Notes: generated from the letters alone by a model not told the origin. 64,000 nt of DNA from Microbacterium sp. H83 (GCF_001650405.1 NZ_LWCU01000054.1:1-64000); one strand, 5' to 3'. Positions 1 to 8,917 are shown, counted from the stretch's first letter. Program-made: numbers and translations.

Positions 1-553
1 GGGTGGGCGCCGGCTGACCTCCCGGGGTGATGCGCTCGCCGTACCGGGGCGGCTCCGTCAGATCGACCGGCGCCCTCGTGGCCACGGGCTTGACCGCTCC
101 GAGCGCCTGGCGGGCCTTCGCGAGCGAGACGGCCTGCACCCGGACCTCGTAGTGGTCGGCGGCGAACTGGGTCACGCTCGCGAAGTCGCGACGACGTCTC
201 ACGATCGCATAGGTCACGAGGCTCAGCAGCATGCCGAGAGCGACGCCGATGAAGACGAAGCCGACGAACAGCTGGATGGGAACCTCGGGGTTGCCGATCA
301 CGAGGATCGCCGACAGGAAGAGACCGATGAGCACGCCGTTGATCGCGCCGGATCGCGCGGCCGCCGCGTAGCCGAGGCGCCCTGTGATGCGCTCGACCGT
401 TCGGACGCTCTGTCCGATGATCGCGATGTCCCTGGCGGGCACCTCCTGCGCGATCAGTTTGGAGACCGTCTTCTGGGCGCTCTCGTAATCCCTGGTGGAT
501 GCGACGATCTCGCCCTCATCGCGGCTGTCGGCTGGACGATTGAGCATGCTCAT
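1..553 (-). CDS. General stress protein-like membrane protein (3' end outside window)
   Basis: The reading frame starts at ATG 553 (MSMLNRPADS) and runs off the left edge, so at least 184 residues are visible. An N-terminal alpha/beta segment (about residues 14-60, ending near ERITGRLGYAAA) resembles the YflT / general stress protein 17M domain. Two hydrophobic segments follow, at about 66-85 and 90-110, then a basic RRRR stretch and a cytoplasmic tail with a VQAVSLAKARQAL motif. It diverges from the MgtE-like gene. I recall the same divergent pairing near Rv1232c/Rv1234 in Mycobacterium tuberculosis. Role in stress is inferred from the family only; its biochemical function is unknown. Confidence 0.75.
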   Translation of the reverse strand, partial: MSMLNRPADSRDEGEIVASTRDYESAQKTVSKLIAQEVPARDIAIIGQSVRTVERITGRLGYAAAARSGAINGVLIGLFLSAILVIGNPEVPIQLFVGFVFIGVALGMLLSLVTYAIVRRRRDFASVTQFAADHYEVRVQAVSLAKARQALGAVKPVATRAPVDLTEPPRYGERITPGGQPAPT

Positions 554-649
554 CCCGCCATTGTTCCACGTCCGTCGATGCCGAGGCCGGGAGCCGACGC
601 GGCGTTCGCGCGCCGTGGCGGCGAGAGGGACGCCCCCGGCACTGCGCAC

Positions 650-655
650 TACGCT
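650..655 (+). promoter_or_regulatory. -10 hexamer of a leaderless transcript (MgtE-like gene)
   Basis: TACGCT lies exactly 6 bases before GTG 662 and no Shine-Dalgarno sequence fits between them. Transcription would therefore begin at or next to the start codon. Confidence 0.6.
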
Positions 656-661
656 GGACGA

Positions 662-1930
662 GTGAGCACACAACGGGTATTCGCCGCGCGCCTGGCAGGG
701 TGCGCCGTCTTCGACCCCGTGGGCGACCGGCTCGGCAAGGTCCGGGACGTCGTCATCGTGTACCGAAGTACCGCGGCCCCTCGCGTCATCGGTCTCGTCG
801 TCGAGATCCCCGGGCGACGGCAGGTGTTCCTCTCGATCGGCCGCGTGACGTCGATCCGAGCCGGACAGGTGATCAGCACCGGTCTCATCAACGTCCGCAG
901 GTTCTCGCCGCGCGCCGGCGAGGTGCGCGTGCTCGCCGAACTCCTCGGTCGTCGCGTCGGCCTGGTCGACGGCAGCGGCACCGCCGTCATCGAGGACGTC
1001 GCGATCGAGCCGAACCGTCTGGGCGAGTGGGCGATCAGTCAGCTGTTCCTCCGCCGACCCAAGACGAGCGCCTCCCCCTTCGCGAAGGGGCCGACGACGT
1101 TCGCGGCCTGGAACGAGGTGACCGAGCAGCGCTCCCCCGGCGAATCCCAGTCCGCGGAGCAGCTCGTCGCCTCGTACTCCGAGCTCCACGCGGCCGACCT
1201 GGCCAACACCCTCCTCGACCTGCCGCAGCAGCGCATGATCGAGGTGGCGGAGGAGCTCTCCGACGATCGTCTCGCCGATGCCCTCGAGGAGATGCCGGAG
1301 GACGAGCAGGTGCACATCCTCGACCGTCTCGGGGACGAGCGCGCGGCCGACATCCTCGATCAGATGGAGCCGGACGACGCGGCCGACCTCCTCGCCCAGC
1401 TCCCGCCGAACCGGCTCGAGCAGCTGCTCGAGCTGATGGAGCCGGAGGAGGCCGAGGACGTCCGCATGCTGCTGCGCTACGGCCCCGACACCGCCGGCGG
1501 CCTCATGACCCCCGAGCCGATCATCCTGTCGGCCGACGCCACCGTGGCCGAGGCGCTGGCGCTCATCCGCCGGCATGAGCTCCACCCCGCCCTCGCGGCG
1601 GCGGTGTTCGTGACGCTCCCCCCGTTCGAAACGCCCACCGGGCGCCTGCTCGGCATGGTGCACTTCCAGAGGATGCTGCGCTATCCCCCGCACGAGCGTC
1701 TCGGCGCGATCATGGACGACAGCCTCGAGCCCGTGCCCGTCACGGCATCCGCCGCGGAGGTCGCCCGCATGCTCGCGAGCTACGACCTCGTCTCGCTGCC
1801 CGTCATCGATGCCGCTCGTCGGCTGGTCGGCGCGATCAGCGTCGACGACGTGCTCGATTATCTGCTGCCGGACGACTGGCGCACGCACGACATCGACGAG
1901 GCGCCCGCCCCGTCGAAGGAGGTGCGCTGA
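662..1930 (+). CDS. PRC-barrel / MgtE N-terminal / CBS-domain protein
   Basis: This 422-residue soluble protein has a PRC-barrel-like N-terminus (about 5-75), an MgtE intracellular N domain made of helical repeats rich in Glu/Asp/Leu (about 170-270), and two CBS domains (about 280-340 and 345-405). The Mg2+ channel transmembrane domain of true MgtE is absent, so it should be a regulatory or sensing protein rather than a transporter. GTG 662 is chosen because a TACGCT box sits 6 bases upstream; the frame is open further upstream but that part is antisense to the neighbouring stress gene. Its stop overlaps the start of the DUF1003 gene (TGATG), implying translational coupling. Confidence 0.85.
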   Translation: MSTQRVFAARLAGCAVFDPVGDRLGKVRDVVIVYRSTAAPRVIGLVVEIPGRRQVFLSIGRVTSIRAGQVISTGLINVRRFSPRAGEVRVLAELLGRRVGLVDGSGTAVIEDVAIEPNRLGEWAISQLFLRRPKTSASPFAKGPTTFAAWNEVTEQRSPGESQSAEQLVASYSELHAADLANTLLDLPQQRMIEVAEELSDDRLADALEEMPEDEQVHILDRLGDERAADILDQMEPDDAADLLAQLPPNRLEQLLELMEPEEAEDVRMLLRYGPDTAGGLMTPEPIILSADATVAEALALIRRHELHPALAAAVFVTLPPFETPTGRLLGMVHFQRMLRYPPHERLGAIMDDSLEPVPVTASAAEVARMLASYDLVSLPVIDAARRLVGAISVDDVLDYLLPDDWRTHDIDEAPAPSKEVR

Positions 1931-2460
1931 TGGCACGCTCCCCTCGCCTCGACGCGCCCCTCGGCCGGGGCACCTCTCGCCCGAGGGCCACGTCGCGCGA
2001 TCGGTTCGGACGCTTCACGGAGTGGGTCGCGAGGGCGATGGGGACGCCGGCGTTCCTCCTGATCCTGACGCTGTTCTGCGTGCTCTGGATCTGCTGGAAC
2101 ACGCTGCTCCCCGATCACCTCCGCTTCGACGACGCCGCCCTCGGCTTCACGGCGCTGACCCTCATGCTGTCGCTGCAGGCCTCGTACGCCGCGCCGCTGA
2201 TCCTGCTCGCGCAGAACCGTCAGGACGACCGCGACCGCGTGCAGATCGAGCAGGACCGCCAGCGCGCGGAGCGCAACCTCGCGGATACGGAATACCTCGC
2301 TCGCGAGATCGTCGCGCTGCGGCTGTCGCTCGATGAGCGCAACTCGCAGGTCGTGACGCGCGATGTGCTGCGTCAGGAGCTCAAGGCCCTCCTGGCCGAG
2401 CTCGACGGGCACGACGACGAGCCGGACGCCGCGCGTCCGGACGGCCGCACGAGATCGTGA
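1930..2460 (+). CDS. DUF1003 family membrane protein
   Basis: The 176-residue protein has two transmembrane helices (about 40-58 and 70-95) followed by a charged cytoplasmic helix starting AQNRQDDRDR, which is the usual DUF1003 layout. The C-terminal part (about 100-165) is probably coiled coil. The start ATG shares its A with the upstream stop, and the stop overlaps the GTG of mrp, so all three genes are one operon. The partnership with an MgtE_N/CBS protein and Mrp is conserved in actinobacteria as far as I recall (Rv1229c-Rv1232c region). Function is unknown. Confidence 0.85.
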   Translation: MARSPRLDAPLGRGTSRPRATSRDRFGRFTEWVARAMGTPAFLLILTLFCVLWICWNTLLPDHLRFDDAALGFTALTLMLSLQASYAAPLILLAQNRQDDRDRVQIEQDRQRAERNLADTEYLAREIVALRLSLDERNSQVVTRDVLRQELKALLAELDGHDDEPDAARPDGRTRS

Positions 2461-3575
2461 ACGCCGCCGACGCCGTCCGCGCCGCGGTCGCCGCCGTCCC
2501 CGACCCCGAGCTGCGGCGTCCGATCGGCGATCTCGACATGGTGCGCGAGATCGCGGTCTCGGACGGCTCGGCCTCGGTGGGGATCGTGCTCACGATCGTC
2601 GGGTGTCCCGCTGCCGCGAAGATCGAGTCCGACGTCCGTGCCGCCGCGGCATCCGTGCCCGGTGTGACCGACGTGGCCGTCGAGGTCGGCGTCATGACGC
2701 CCGACGAGCGCAGGGCTCTGACCGAGAAGCTGCGCGACGGGCGCGCGCCGCGTCAGATGCCCTTCGGCCCCGATTCGCTGACCCGTGTGATCCTCGTCTC
2801 GAGTGGCAAGGGCGGCGTCGGCAAGTCGACGGTGACCGCCAACCTCGCCGTCGCACTCGCCGACCAAGGGCTGGCGGTCGGCCTGGTCGACGCCGACGTC
2901 CACGGATTCTCGATCCCCGGACTCCTCGGCATCCCCGCCGGCACGCAGCCCACGCGGATCGACGACCTGATGCTCCCGCCCGTGGCACACGGCGTCAAGA
3001 CGATCTCCATCGGCATGTTCCTCCGCGACGGCGAGGCCGTCGTCGCCTGGCGCGGACCCATGCTGCACCGCACGGTGCAGCAGTTCCTCACCGATGTGTT
3101 CTTCGGCGACCTCGACATCCTCCTCATCGACATGCCCCCCGGCACCGGGGACATCGCGATCTCGATCGGACAGCTGCTCCCGCACGCCGAGGTCCTCGTC
3201 GTGACCACGCCGCAGGCCGCGGCGTCGGACGTGGCCATCCGCAGCGGACTCGTGGCCAGGCAGACGGGGCAGCGCGTGATCGGCGTCATCGAGAACATGG
3301 GACCGTTCACGCTCCCCGACGGCACCGTCGTCGATCTCTTCGGGTCGGGCGGCGGGGCGGCGGTCGCCGAGGCCCTGTCGGAGGCCGAGACGGTGCCGCT
3401 GCTCGCCCGCATCCCGCTCAGTCCTGCTCTCCGCGTCGGCGGCGACGCCGGGACCCCGATCGTCCTCGACGACCGGACGGACGCCGCGGCCGAGGCGATC
3501 CACGGCCTGGCGCGCCGTCTCGCCGGTCGCGGGCGCGGTCTCGCCGGTCGCTCACTGCCCCTGTCCCTGCGTTAG
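2457..3575 (+). CDS. mrp: Mrp/ApbC/NBP35-family P-loop ATPase
   Basis: The 372-residue protein is a cytosolic Fe-S cluster carrier ATPase of the Mrp family. An N-terminal MIP18/DUF59-like domain (1-90, with the GCP loop near 49-51) precedes a deviant Walker A (SSGKGGVGKST, about 115-125) and a Walker B/switch region LLIDMPPGTGD (about 222-232). The CxxC pair that classical Mrp proteins carry after VIENM is not present; the region reads MGPFTLPDGTVVDLFGSGGG instead. GTG 2457 overlaps the previous stop by four bases. Assignment to the family is firm; a role in Fe-S delivery is inferred and may be altered by the missing cysteines. Confidence 0.9.
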   Translation: MNAADAVRAAVAAVPDPELRRPIGDLDMVREIAVSDGSASVGIVLTIVGCPAAAKIESDVRAAAASVPGVTDVAVEVGVMTPDERRALTEKLRDGRAPRQMPFGPDSLTRVILVSSGKGGVGKSTVTANLAVALADQGLAVGLVDADVHGFSIPGLLGIPAGTQPTRIDDLMLPPVAHGVKTISIGMFLRDGEAVVAWRGPMLHRTVQQFLTDVFFGDLDILLIDMPPGTGDIAISIGQLLPHAEVLVVTTPQAAASDVAIRSGLVARQTGQRVIGVIENMGPFTLPDGTVVDLFGSGGGAAVAEALSEAETVPLLARIPLSPALRVGGDAGTPIVLDDRTDAAAEAIHGLARRLAGRGRGLAGRSLPLSLR

Positions 3576-3584
3576 GCGGGCTCC

Positions 3585-4058
3585 ATGACACTGCAGATCG
3601 ACGAGGGGCTGCTGCGCCGCATGGCCCGCGACGCCGCGATCTTCTCGCTCACCCGACCGCGCGCGATCGTCATGTGGGTGGTCCTCGCCGCGGTGCTCGT
3701 CGTCAGCGCCCTGGGCGACCGCGCGACCGACGACCCCGGCGGCTTCCGTGCGTTCCTGCCCGTCGCGGCGCTCGGGCTCATGGCCTTCGCCGTGCTGATG
3801 ACCGTGTCCGGGGCTCGTCAGGCCCTCCGCGCCGCGATGCCGCCCGGCACGACGGTCTGGGTGAGGGTCGGCGCGGATGCCCTGCAGATCGGCGCCGGCG
3901 ACCGCACCTCGACCGTGCGCTACAGCACCTTCCAGAACCTGCGGGCCGGCCGACATGCCGTGCTGTTCACGATCAGGGGCGCCTCGGTGATCACGGCCGT
4001 GCCGCGCGCCCTGCTGTCGGATGCCGACATCGCGGAGCTGCGCACCCGCATCGGGTGA
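3585..4058 (+). CDS. Small membrane protein, YcxB-like C-terminus
   Basis: This is a 157-residue protein with two transmembrane segments (about 27-45 and 55-77) and a C-terminal beta-rich segment containing a YSTFQNLRAGRHAVLF pattern like YcxB/PH-type domains. It starts nine bases after mrp and probably shares its transcript. It is convergent with tatB, leaving only four bases between the stops. I cannot assign a function. Confidence 0.65.
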   Translation: MTLQIDEGLLRRMARDAAIFSLTRPRAIVMWVVLAAVLVVSALGDRATDDPGGFRAFLPVAALGLMAFAVLMTVSGARQALRAAMPPGTTVWVRVGADALQIGAGDRTSTVRYSTFQNLRAGRHAVLFTIRGASVITAVPRALLSDADIAELRTRIG

Positions 4059-4062
4059 GCGG

Positions 4063-4461
4063 TCAGGTCGCCTCGGCGTCGAACGGCGGCGGGCTCGTGC
4101 GGGAGAACTCCGGCCGCGTCCGTGGGATGCGCATCGGGACCGACGGCGGCGTGGGCGAGGGCTCCGCGACGACGGTCGCCGCGGCGGCGGGGGTCGGCGC
4201 ACTGTCGTCCTCGAAGAGCGCGTCGCGGATGATCCGCCGAGGGTCGTACTGACGGGGATCCAGCTTGCGCCAGTCGACGTCGTCGATCTCCGGGCCCATC
4301 TCGTCGCGCACACGGCTCTTGGTGTCGCGGAGGAACTCGCCCGCACGCCGAGCGAGCTTGGCGACGCTCTCGGCATAGCGCGGCAGCCGCTCGGGTCCGA
4401 CGAGGAGGACCGCGATCAGACCGATCAGCAGAATCTTCTCGAATGAGATCCCGAGTTCCAT
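4063..4461 (-). CDS. tatB: Sec-independent protein translocase subunit TatB
   Basis: The 132-residue protein has the TatA/TatB architecture: one N-terminal transmembrane helix (about 5-22), the hinge LVGPERLP (about 19-27), an amphipathic helix (about 28-55) and a variable acidic/Pro-rich tail. TatB works with TatC to bind twin-arginine signal peptides at the membrane. Location next to mrp follows actinobacterial gene order, where TatB is usually here rather than with tatAC. A TAGCCT box 6 bases upstream of ATG 4461 supports the start and suggests a leaderless mRNA. Confidence 0.9.
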   Translation of the reverse strand: MELGISFEKILLIGLIAVLLVGPERLPRYAESVAKLARRAGEFLRDTKSRVRDEMGPEIDDVDWRKLDPRQYDPRRIIRDALFEDDSAPTPAAAATVVAEPSPTPPSVPMRIPRTRPEFSRTSPPPFDAEAT

Positions 4462-4467
4462 CTCCCC

Positions 4468-4473
4468 AGGCTA
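4468..4473 (-). promoter_or_regulatory. -10 hexamer of a leaderless transcript (tatB)
   Basis: On the minus strand this reads TAGCCT and is followed by six bases (GGGGAG) and then the tatB ATG. Confidence 0.55.
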
Positions 4474-4551
4474 CCGCCGCGCCTGCCCCGTCGCCGCGCA
4501 CGCAGCGCATACGCTGGGAGAACACATACCTCAGGCAGGAGATCCAGGGCA

Positions 4552-5187
4552 ATGAGCGAGAACGATGCGAACGCACGTTTCATCCGCGAGTCCATCGTCG
4601 AGCCTGCCGCGATCGCGCGAGCTCGGGCCCACGCCGTCGAGCTCGGCGCCGCGCCGGTCAGCGCCGCCCTCGGCTCGCAGATCGCGGTCCTCGCGGCGGC
4701 GACGGCGGCCCGGTCGATCGTCGAGATCGGCACCGGCGCCGGTGTCTCCGGCCTCTGGCTCCTGCGCGGAGCGCCGCAGGCGGTGCTCACCTCGATCGAC
4801 AACGAGCCGGAGCACCTGGCCGCAGCGCGCCAGGCGTTCGCCGACGCCCGCGTCCCGGCGACGAAGGCCCGCTTCATCACCGGTCGCGCCGCGGATGTCC
4901 TTCCGCGCATGAACGAGGCGTCCTACGACATCGTCCTGGTCGACGCGGATCCGGAGAACGTGATCGACTACGTCGAGCACGGCCTCCGCCTCGTGCGCAC
5001 CGGCGGCATGGTCATCGTTCCCCGCGTCCTCGCCGGAGGGCGCGTCGCCGACCCCGTGCAGCGCGACGAGGTGACCTCGGCGTTCCGCTCGCTCATCCAG
5101 GAGACCCAGGAGTCGCCCGCCGTGCTCGCGACGGTGTCGACGTCCGGCGAAGGCCTGCTGCAGCTGATCAGCGTCGCGGACGCCTGA
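4552..5187 (+). CDS. O-methyltransferase (class I, SAM-dependent)
   Basis: The 211-residue protein belongs to the caffeoyl-CoA/catechol O-methyltransferase-like family. Motif I is VEIGTGAG (57-64), the acidic SAM-ribose region is SIDNEP, and a metal-site-like DIVLVDADPENV segment lies near 125-136. A Shine-Dalgarno sequence (CAGGAG) precedes ATG 4552, and a possible TACGCT -10 lies at 4510-4515. In M. tuberculosis the orthologue (Rv1220c, as I recall) sits beside sigE and rseA, which are absent between it and tatB here. The substrate is unknown. Confidence 0.85.
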   Translation: MSENDANARFIRESIVEPAAIARARAHAVELGAAPVSAALGSQIAVLAAATAARSIVEIGTGAGVSGLWLLRGAPQAVLTSIDNEPEHLAAARQAFADARVPATKARFITGRAADVLPRMNEASYDIVLVDADPENVIDYVEHGLRLVRTGGMVIVPRVLAGGRVADPVQRDEVTSAFRSLIQETQESPAVLATVSTSGEGLLQLISVADA

Positions 5188-5202
5188 CGCACAGAGGTGC
5201 GA

Positions 5203-5235
5203 AAAGGGCGACGGATCGGTGATCCGTCGCCCTTT
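5203..5235. terminator. Bidirectional intrinsic terminator
   Basis: A perfect 15-bp stem (5203-5217 with 5221-5235) with a three-base loop has AAA at one foot and TTT at the other. It lies between the convergent methyltransferase and DUF3117 genes and can serve both. Confidence 0.85.
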
Positions 5236-5263
5236 CGGCACCCGCAGAGCGGGCCGTGGTCGA

Positions 5264-5437
5264 TCAGGCGGGCGTCACGACGGCGGCGAGCACGTCGTGA
5301 AGCTCCTTCGCCTCAGCGTCGTTGACCGAGACGACCAGGCGGCCGCCGCCTTCAAGCGGGACACGCACGATGATGAGTCGCCCTTCTTTCACGGCTTCCA
5401 TCGGTCCGTCTCCGGTCCTCGGCTTCATCGCTGCCAT
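5264..5437 (-). CDS. DUF3117 family small protein
   Basis: This is a 57-residue protein starting MAAMKPRTGDGPMEAVKEGR and ending AAVVTPA. The length and sequence match the DUF3117 family of small, conserved actinobacterial proteins (LIIVRVPLEGGGRLVVSVN core). A strong Shine-Dalgarno sequence (AAAGGAG) precedes ATG 5437. It is a single gene facing the terminator at 5203-5235. Function is unknown. Confidence 0.85.
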   Translation of the reverse strand: MAAMKPRTGDGPMEAVKEGRLIIVRVPLEGGGRLVVSVNDAEAKELHDVLAAVVTPA

Positions 5438-5534
5438 CGTGGGCTCCTTTTCCTCCGGTGGTATGAAGCCAGTTTATCGGGTGTCACCGGAACCTGGATG
5501 TCGCCCGTGAAGAAAATGCATCAAGCATTAACAT

Positions 5535-6752
5535 TCACGGCACCTGCCAGAACGTGTTGCCGCGTGCATACATGGCGAAGATCCATGCCCATTGGGCGAT
5601 GAGGACGGCCACGAGGGCGCCGATGCGCCACACGCGCGAGCGCGGCACGGCCACCGCTCCCCACAGCGGACTGAGCGGAAGCAGCAGCCGGAAGGTGCTC
5701 GACTGCGGGAAGAACACGGCGAGGAGATACAGCAGATAGCTCGCGCTCCACAGCCGCAGGTCCGCGCCGAGCGTCCGCACGGGGGCCGCGTAGAGGAGGG
5801 CGGCCGCTGCGCCGAGCACGAGAAGAGCCAGCAGGATCGGCCCGCCCGTCTGCGGGAGGCCCCACTGCGCGAACCAGAACTGTGACGCCTGGATCCATCC
5901 TTCGAACGGGATGAACCCCTCGGCACCGCCGAGGATCCAGTTCCGTCGCCACGCCAGCTCGGTCGCCAGGTAGGCGCCGGCGTCTCCCGTGACGACGCCC
6001 GCGATCACCTGCCAGGCGAAGCCGCAGACCGTGGCAAGAGCCCCGAGCGCGAGGATGTGCACGACCTCGCGTCGGGCCAGCGGATCGCGACGCCGATGCA
6101 CGAGACGGAGGATGCCGTGCAGCCCGAGATACAGCGCGAAGGCCAGGATGCCGGGACGGGTGAACGCCATGACGGGGATCAGCGCATAGAGCCAGACGTA
6201 GCGATGCCTCGTCGTGAGATCGAGGGCGAGGAAGAGCAGGAGCAGGAAGAGCGACTCGGCGTAGCCCACCTGGAACATCGCCGCGAGCGGACCGGAGGCG
6301 AACAGCACCACCGACCACAGGGCCGCACGTCGGCCGATCCGGTCGCGGAGCAGCCGATGCAGCGCGAGACAGGCTCCGTATCCCGCGGCGAACGAGACGA
6401 CGAAGGCTCCTGCGCCCCACGAGCCGAAGGGAAGACCCACGATCTTCGCGACGTATGCGAAGACCGGCATGAACGCCCACGCGTTCTCGGCGACGTCCCC
6501 CGAGGCGGTGAGCGGGAGCGGGGACGGATATCCCTCCTCGGCCACGAGCCAGTACCACTGCGCATCCCACCCCACGACGAAGTCGGCGAGTCCCGGATCG
6601 GCGCCGAAGCGCGAGAGCGATGTGGACTGCAGCGCGGCCAGCACCATCATCGTGGTGGTCAGAGCTCTCGCGAGCACGTACACGAGCGCCACCTGCAGCG
6701 GCAGAGGGATGCGCGCCCATCGGCCCGCGATCGTCAGCGCGAGCTGAGCCAT
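5535..6752 (-). CDS. PIG-V-like mannosyltransferase (GT-C fold), membrane
   Basis: The 405-residue polytopic protein has about ten hydrophobic segments. After the first helix, the motif WDAQWYWLVAEEGYP (near 50-65) matches the acidic catalytic loop of the GPI mannosyltransferase II / PIG-V family, which transfers mannose from a polyprenyl-phosphate donor. ATG 6752 (MAQLALT) is chosen because the frame upstream is antisense to dapE coding; this start overlaps the 3' end of dapE by 19 bases, so the two are probably co-transcribed. The acceptor is unknown and may be a cell-envelope glycolipid or protein. Confidence 0.75.
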   Translation of the reverse strand: MAQLALTIAGRWARIPLPLQVALVYVLARALTTTMMVLAALQSTSLSRFGADPGLADFVVGWDAQWYWLVAEEGYPSPLPLTASGDVAENAWAFMPVFAYVAKIVGLPFGSWGAGAFVVSFAAGYGACLALHRLLRDRIGRRAALWSVVLFASGPLAAMFQVGYAESLFLLLLFLALDLTTRHRYVWLYALIPVMAFTRPGILAFALYLGLHGILRLVHRRRDPLARREVVHILALGALATVCGFAWQVIAGVVTGDAGAYLATELAWRRNWILGGAEGFIPFEGWIQASQFWFAQWGLPQTGGPILLALLVLGAAAALLYAAPVRTLGADLRLWSASYLLYLLAVFFPQSSTFRLLLPLSPLWGAVAVPRSRVWRIGALVAVLIAQWAWIFAMYARGNTFWQVP

Positions 6753-7807
6753 GCCCGCAGCCCGCGCTCGACGGCGTCGATCTGCGCGACGGGGACCCGC
6801 TCTTCGTCGTGGTGAGCGAGATGCGGGTCGCCGGGACCGTAGTTCACGGCGGGGATGCCGAGGGCAGAGAAGCGCGCCACGTCCGTCCACCCGTACTTGG
6901 GACGCGGCTCCGCGCCGACCGCCGCGACGAACTCCTGCGCGATCGGCGCATCGAGTCCCGGGCGGGCGCCCTCGGCCGAGTCGGTGATCTCCACGTCGAA
7001 GCCGGCGAGCAGGTTGCGGATGTGCGCCTCCGCGTCGGCGGCCGTCTTGCTCGGCGCGAACCGGTAGTTCACCTCCACCTCGCACGCGTCCGGGATCACG
7101 TTGCCGGCGACGCCGCCCGAGATCCGGACGGCGCTCATGCTCTCGCGGTAGAGCAGACCCTCCACCGCCACCTCCCTGGGGCGGTACTCCGCGAGACGCG
7201 CGAGGATCGGAGCGGCGCGGTGGATCGCGTTCTCGCCGATCCAGGCGCGCGCGGCGTGCGCCCGGACGCCGGAGGTGCGCACGATCGCGCGCATGGTGCC
7301 GTTGCAGCCGCCCTCGACCTCGCCGTTCGAGGGCTCACCGAGGATCGCGAAGTCGGCCTGGAACAGGTCGGGTCGGACGGCGGCGAGCAGCGCGAGGCCG
7401 TTCTTCGACGCCTCGACCTCTTCGTTGTCGTACCACATCCAGGTGATGTCGACGGAGGGTGCGGAGAGCTCGGCGGCGAGCTTCAGCTGCACCGCCGTGC
7501 CGCTCTTCATGTCGACCGTCCCGCGACCCCAGAGGTAGGGCGCACCGTCGATCTCGATGTCGCGCGTGGGCACGTTGTCGTTGATGGGCACGGTGTCGAT
7601 GTGTCCCGCGATCGCGACGCGCTGGGCGCGGCCGAGATCCGTCCTCGCGACGACGGTGTTGCCGTGCCTGATGACCTCGAGGTGGTCGTACGCGGAGACA
7701 GCGCTCTCGATGGCATCCGCCAGCGTCTTCTCCTCACCGGACACACTCGGGATGTCGCAGATCGCACGGGTCAGGTCGAGAGAGGACGCGGTCAGATCGA
7801 GCACCAT
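6734..7807 (-). CDS. dapE: Succinyl-diaminopimelate desuccinylase
   Basis: The 357-residue M20-family metallohydrolase releases succinate from N-succinyl-LL-DAP in lysine/meso-DAP synthesis. Visible are the metal-binding segment [10 protein letters not shown], the [10 protein letters not shown] motif with its bridging Asp, the catalytic WYDNEEVEA segment, and the C-terminal [17 protein letters not shown] histidine motif. A TACGCT hexamer 6 bases before ATG 7807 implies a leaderless mRNA. It is divergent from dapD with 65 bases between the start codons, so both steps of the succinylase branch may be controlled from this short region. Confidence 0.92.
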   Translation of the reverse strand: MVLDLTASSLDLTRAICDIPSVSGEEKTLADAIESAVSAYDHLEVIRHGNTVVARTDLGRAQRVAIAGHIDTVPINDNVPTRDIEIDGAPYLWGRGTVDMKSGTAVQLKLAAELSAPSVDITWMWYDNEEVEASKNGLALLAAVRPDLFQADFAILGEPSNGEVEGGCNGTMRAIVRTSGVRAHAARAWIGENAIHRAAPILARLAEYRPREVAVEGLLYRESMSAVRISGGVAGNVIPDACEVEVNYRFAPSKTAADAEAHIRNLLAGFDVEITDSAEGARPGLDAPIAQEFVAAVGAEPRPKYGWTDVARFSALGIPAVNYGPGDPHLAHHDEERVPVAQIDAVERGLRAWLSSR

Positions 7808-7813
7808 GTCCCC

Positions 7814-7819
7814 AGCGTA
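7814..7819 (-). promoter_or_regulatory. -10 hexamer of a leaderless transcript (dapE)
   Basis: TACGCT on the minus strand, then GGGGAC, then ATG 7807. Confidence 0.6.
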
Positions 7820-7860
7820 CTTCCCGCGACATGCGGGCAGGAGTCGCCGCTCGAGCGCGA

Positions 7861-7866
7861 TACCGT
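7861..7866 (+). promoter_or_regulatory. -10 hexamer of a leaderless transcript (dapD)
   Basis: TACCGT is followed by GGAGTC and then ATG 7873. The GGAG could also act as a very close ribosome-binding site. Confidence 0.55.
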
Positions 7867-7872
7867 GGAGTC

Positions 7873-8826
7873 ATGACTGAGGCGCGCATCGTGTGGGGTA
7901 CCGGATTGACGACCATCGCGGGCGACGGCACCGTCCTCGACGCCTGGTTCCCCGAGGTGACCTCCGTCGCACCCTCGTCGGAGGCCGTCTCTGCGGCGCT
8001 GTCCTCGCTCGACTCGTTCGCGGGCCCCGACGAGCGCCGCAACGTCACCGTCGAGACCGTGCAGCTGCACATCGACCTCGATGCCGCACCGGCGTCGACA
8101 GCCGACGCCTACCTCCGGCTGCACGCGCTGTCCCACCTCGTCGTGCGCCCGAACGAGCTGAATCTCGACGGCATCTTCGCGCATCTGCCCAACGTCGCCT
8201 GGACCACCGCGGGTCCCGTGCTCCCGGCGGATGCGGCGCGTCTGCGCCCGCTGCTGCAGCGTGCCGGCATCCAGGTGCAGGGTCTCGACAAGTTCCCGCG
8301 CCTGACGGACTACGTGCAGCCGGCGGGCGTCCGCATCGCCGATGCGTCGCGCGTGCGCCTCGGCGCCCACCTCTCGCCCGGGACGACGGTCATGCACGAG
8401 GGATTCGTGAACTTCAACGCCGGGACCCTCGGCGCCTCGATGGTCGAGGGGCGCATCTCCCAGGGTGTCGTCGTCGGCGACGGCAGCGACATCGGCGGCG
8501 GCGCCTCGATCATGGGCACGCTGTCGGGCGGAGGGTCGCACCGGGTCTCCATCGGGGCGCGCACACTGCTCGGAGCGAACGCCGGCATCGGCATCTCGCT
8601 CGGCGACGACTGCGTCGTCGAGGCCGGGCTGTACGTCACGGCGGGGACCAAGGTCGTCCTCGTCGACGGGCCGGTCACGCCCGACGGCAGCCGGAAGACC
8701 GTCAAGGGCGCCGAGCTGTCCGGCGAGAACGGAGTGCTGTTCCGCCGGAACTCGCTGAGCGGAGCCGTCGAGGCGGTCCGGCGCGCGGGCGTCGGCGTCA
8801 CGCTGAACGAGGCGCTGCACGCCTGA
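7873..8826 (+). CDS. dapD: 2,3,4,5-tetrahydropyridine-2,6-dicarboxylate N-succinyltransferase
   Basis: The 317-residue protein is the actinobacterial-type DapD, which succinylates tetrahydrodipicolinate. The C-terminal half holds a left-handed beta-helix with hexapeptide repeats ([57 protein letters not shown]). The length fits the actinobacterial family. ATG 7873 ([11 protein letters not shown]) is set by the TACCGT box 6 bases upstream. It is divergent from dapE. Confidence 0.92.
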   Translation: MTEARIVWGTGLTTIAGDGTVLDAWFPEVTSVAPSSEAVSAALSSLDSFAGPDERRNVTVETVQLHIDLDAAPASTADAYLRLHALSHLVVRPNELNLDGIFAHLPNVAWTTAGPVLPADAARLRPLLQRAGIQVQGLDKFPRLTDYVQPAGVRIADASRVRLGAHLSPGTTVMHEGFVNFNAGTLGASMVEGRISQGVVVGDGSDIGGGASIMGTLSGGGSHRVSIGARTLLGANAGIGISLGDDCVVEAGLYVTAGTKVVLVDGPVTPDGSRKTVKGAELSGENGVLFRRNSLSGAVEAVRRAGVGVTLNEALHA

Positions 8827-8874
8827 GCCACCGCGGCTCGCGGGTCGTTCCCAGCCCGGTCGACCGGGCGCTGA

Positions 8875-8917
8875 TACACTGAACGACGTCACCCCTCTTC
8901 CCGTCGGGTGACGTCGT
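8875..8917 (+). promoter_or_regulatory. Probable promoter -10 and leader hairpin of the DEAD-box helicase gene
   Basis: TACACT at 8875-8880 is a plausible -10. Just downstream, 8883-8894 and 8906-8917 form a perfect 12-bp inverted repeat with an 11-base loop. If transcription starts near 8887, the helicase mRNA carries an untranslated leader of about 200 bases with this hairpin at its very 5' end. No good -35 is visible. The rest of the 8827-9089 gap holds no gene that I can support. Confidence 0.4.

Noticed and set aside
2363..4252. Plus-strand open frame of 629 codons overlapping mrp
   Set aside because: It is out of phase with mrp and extremely Arg/Pro-rich, so it is a frame shadow.
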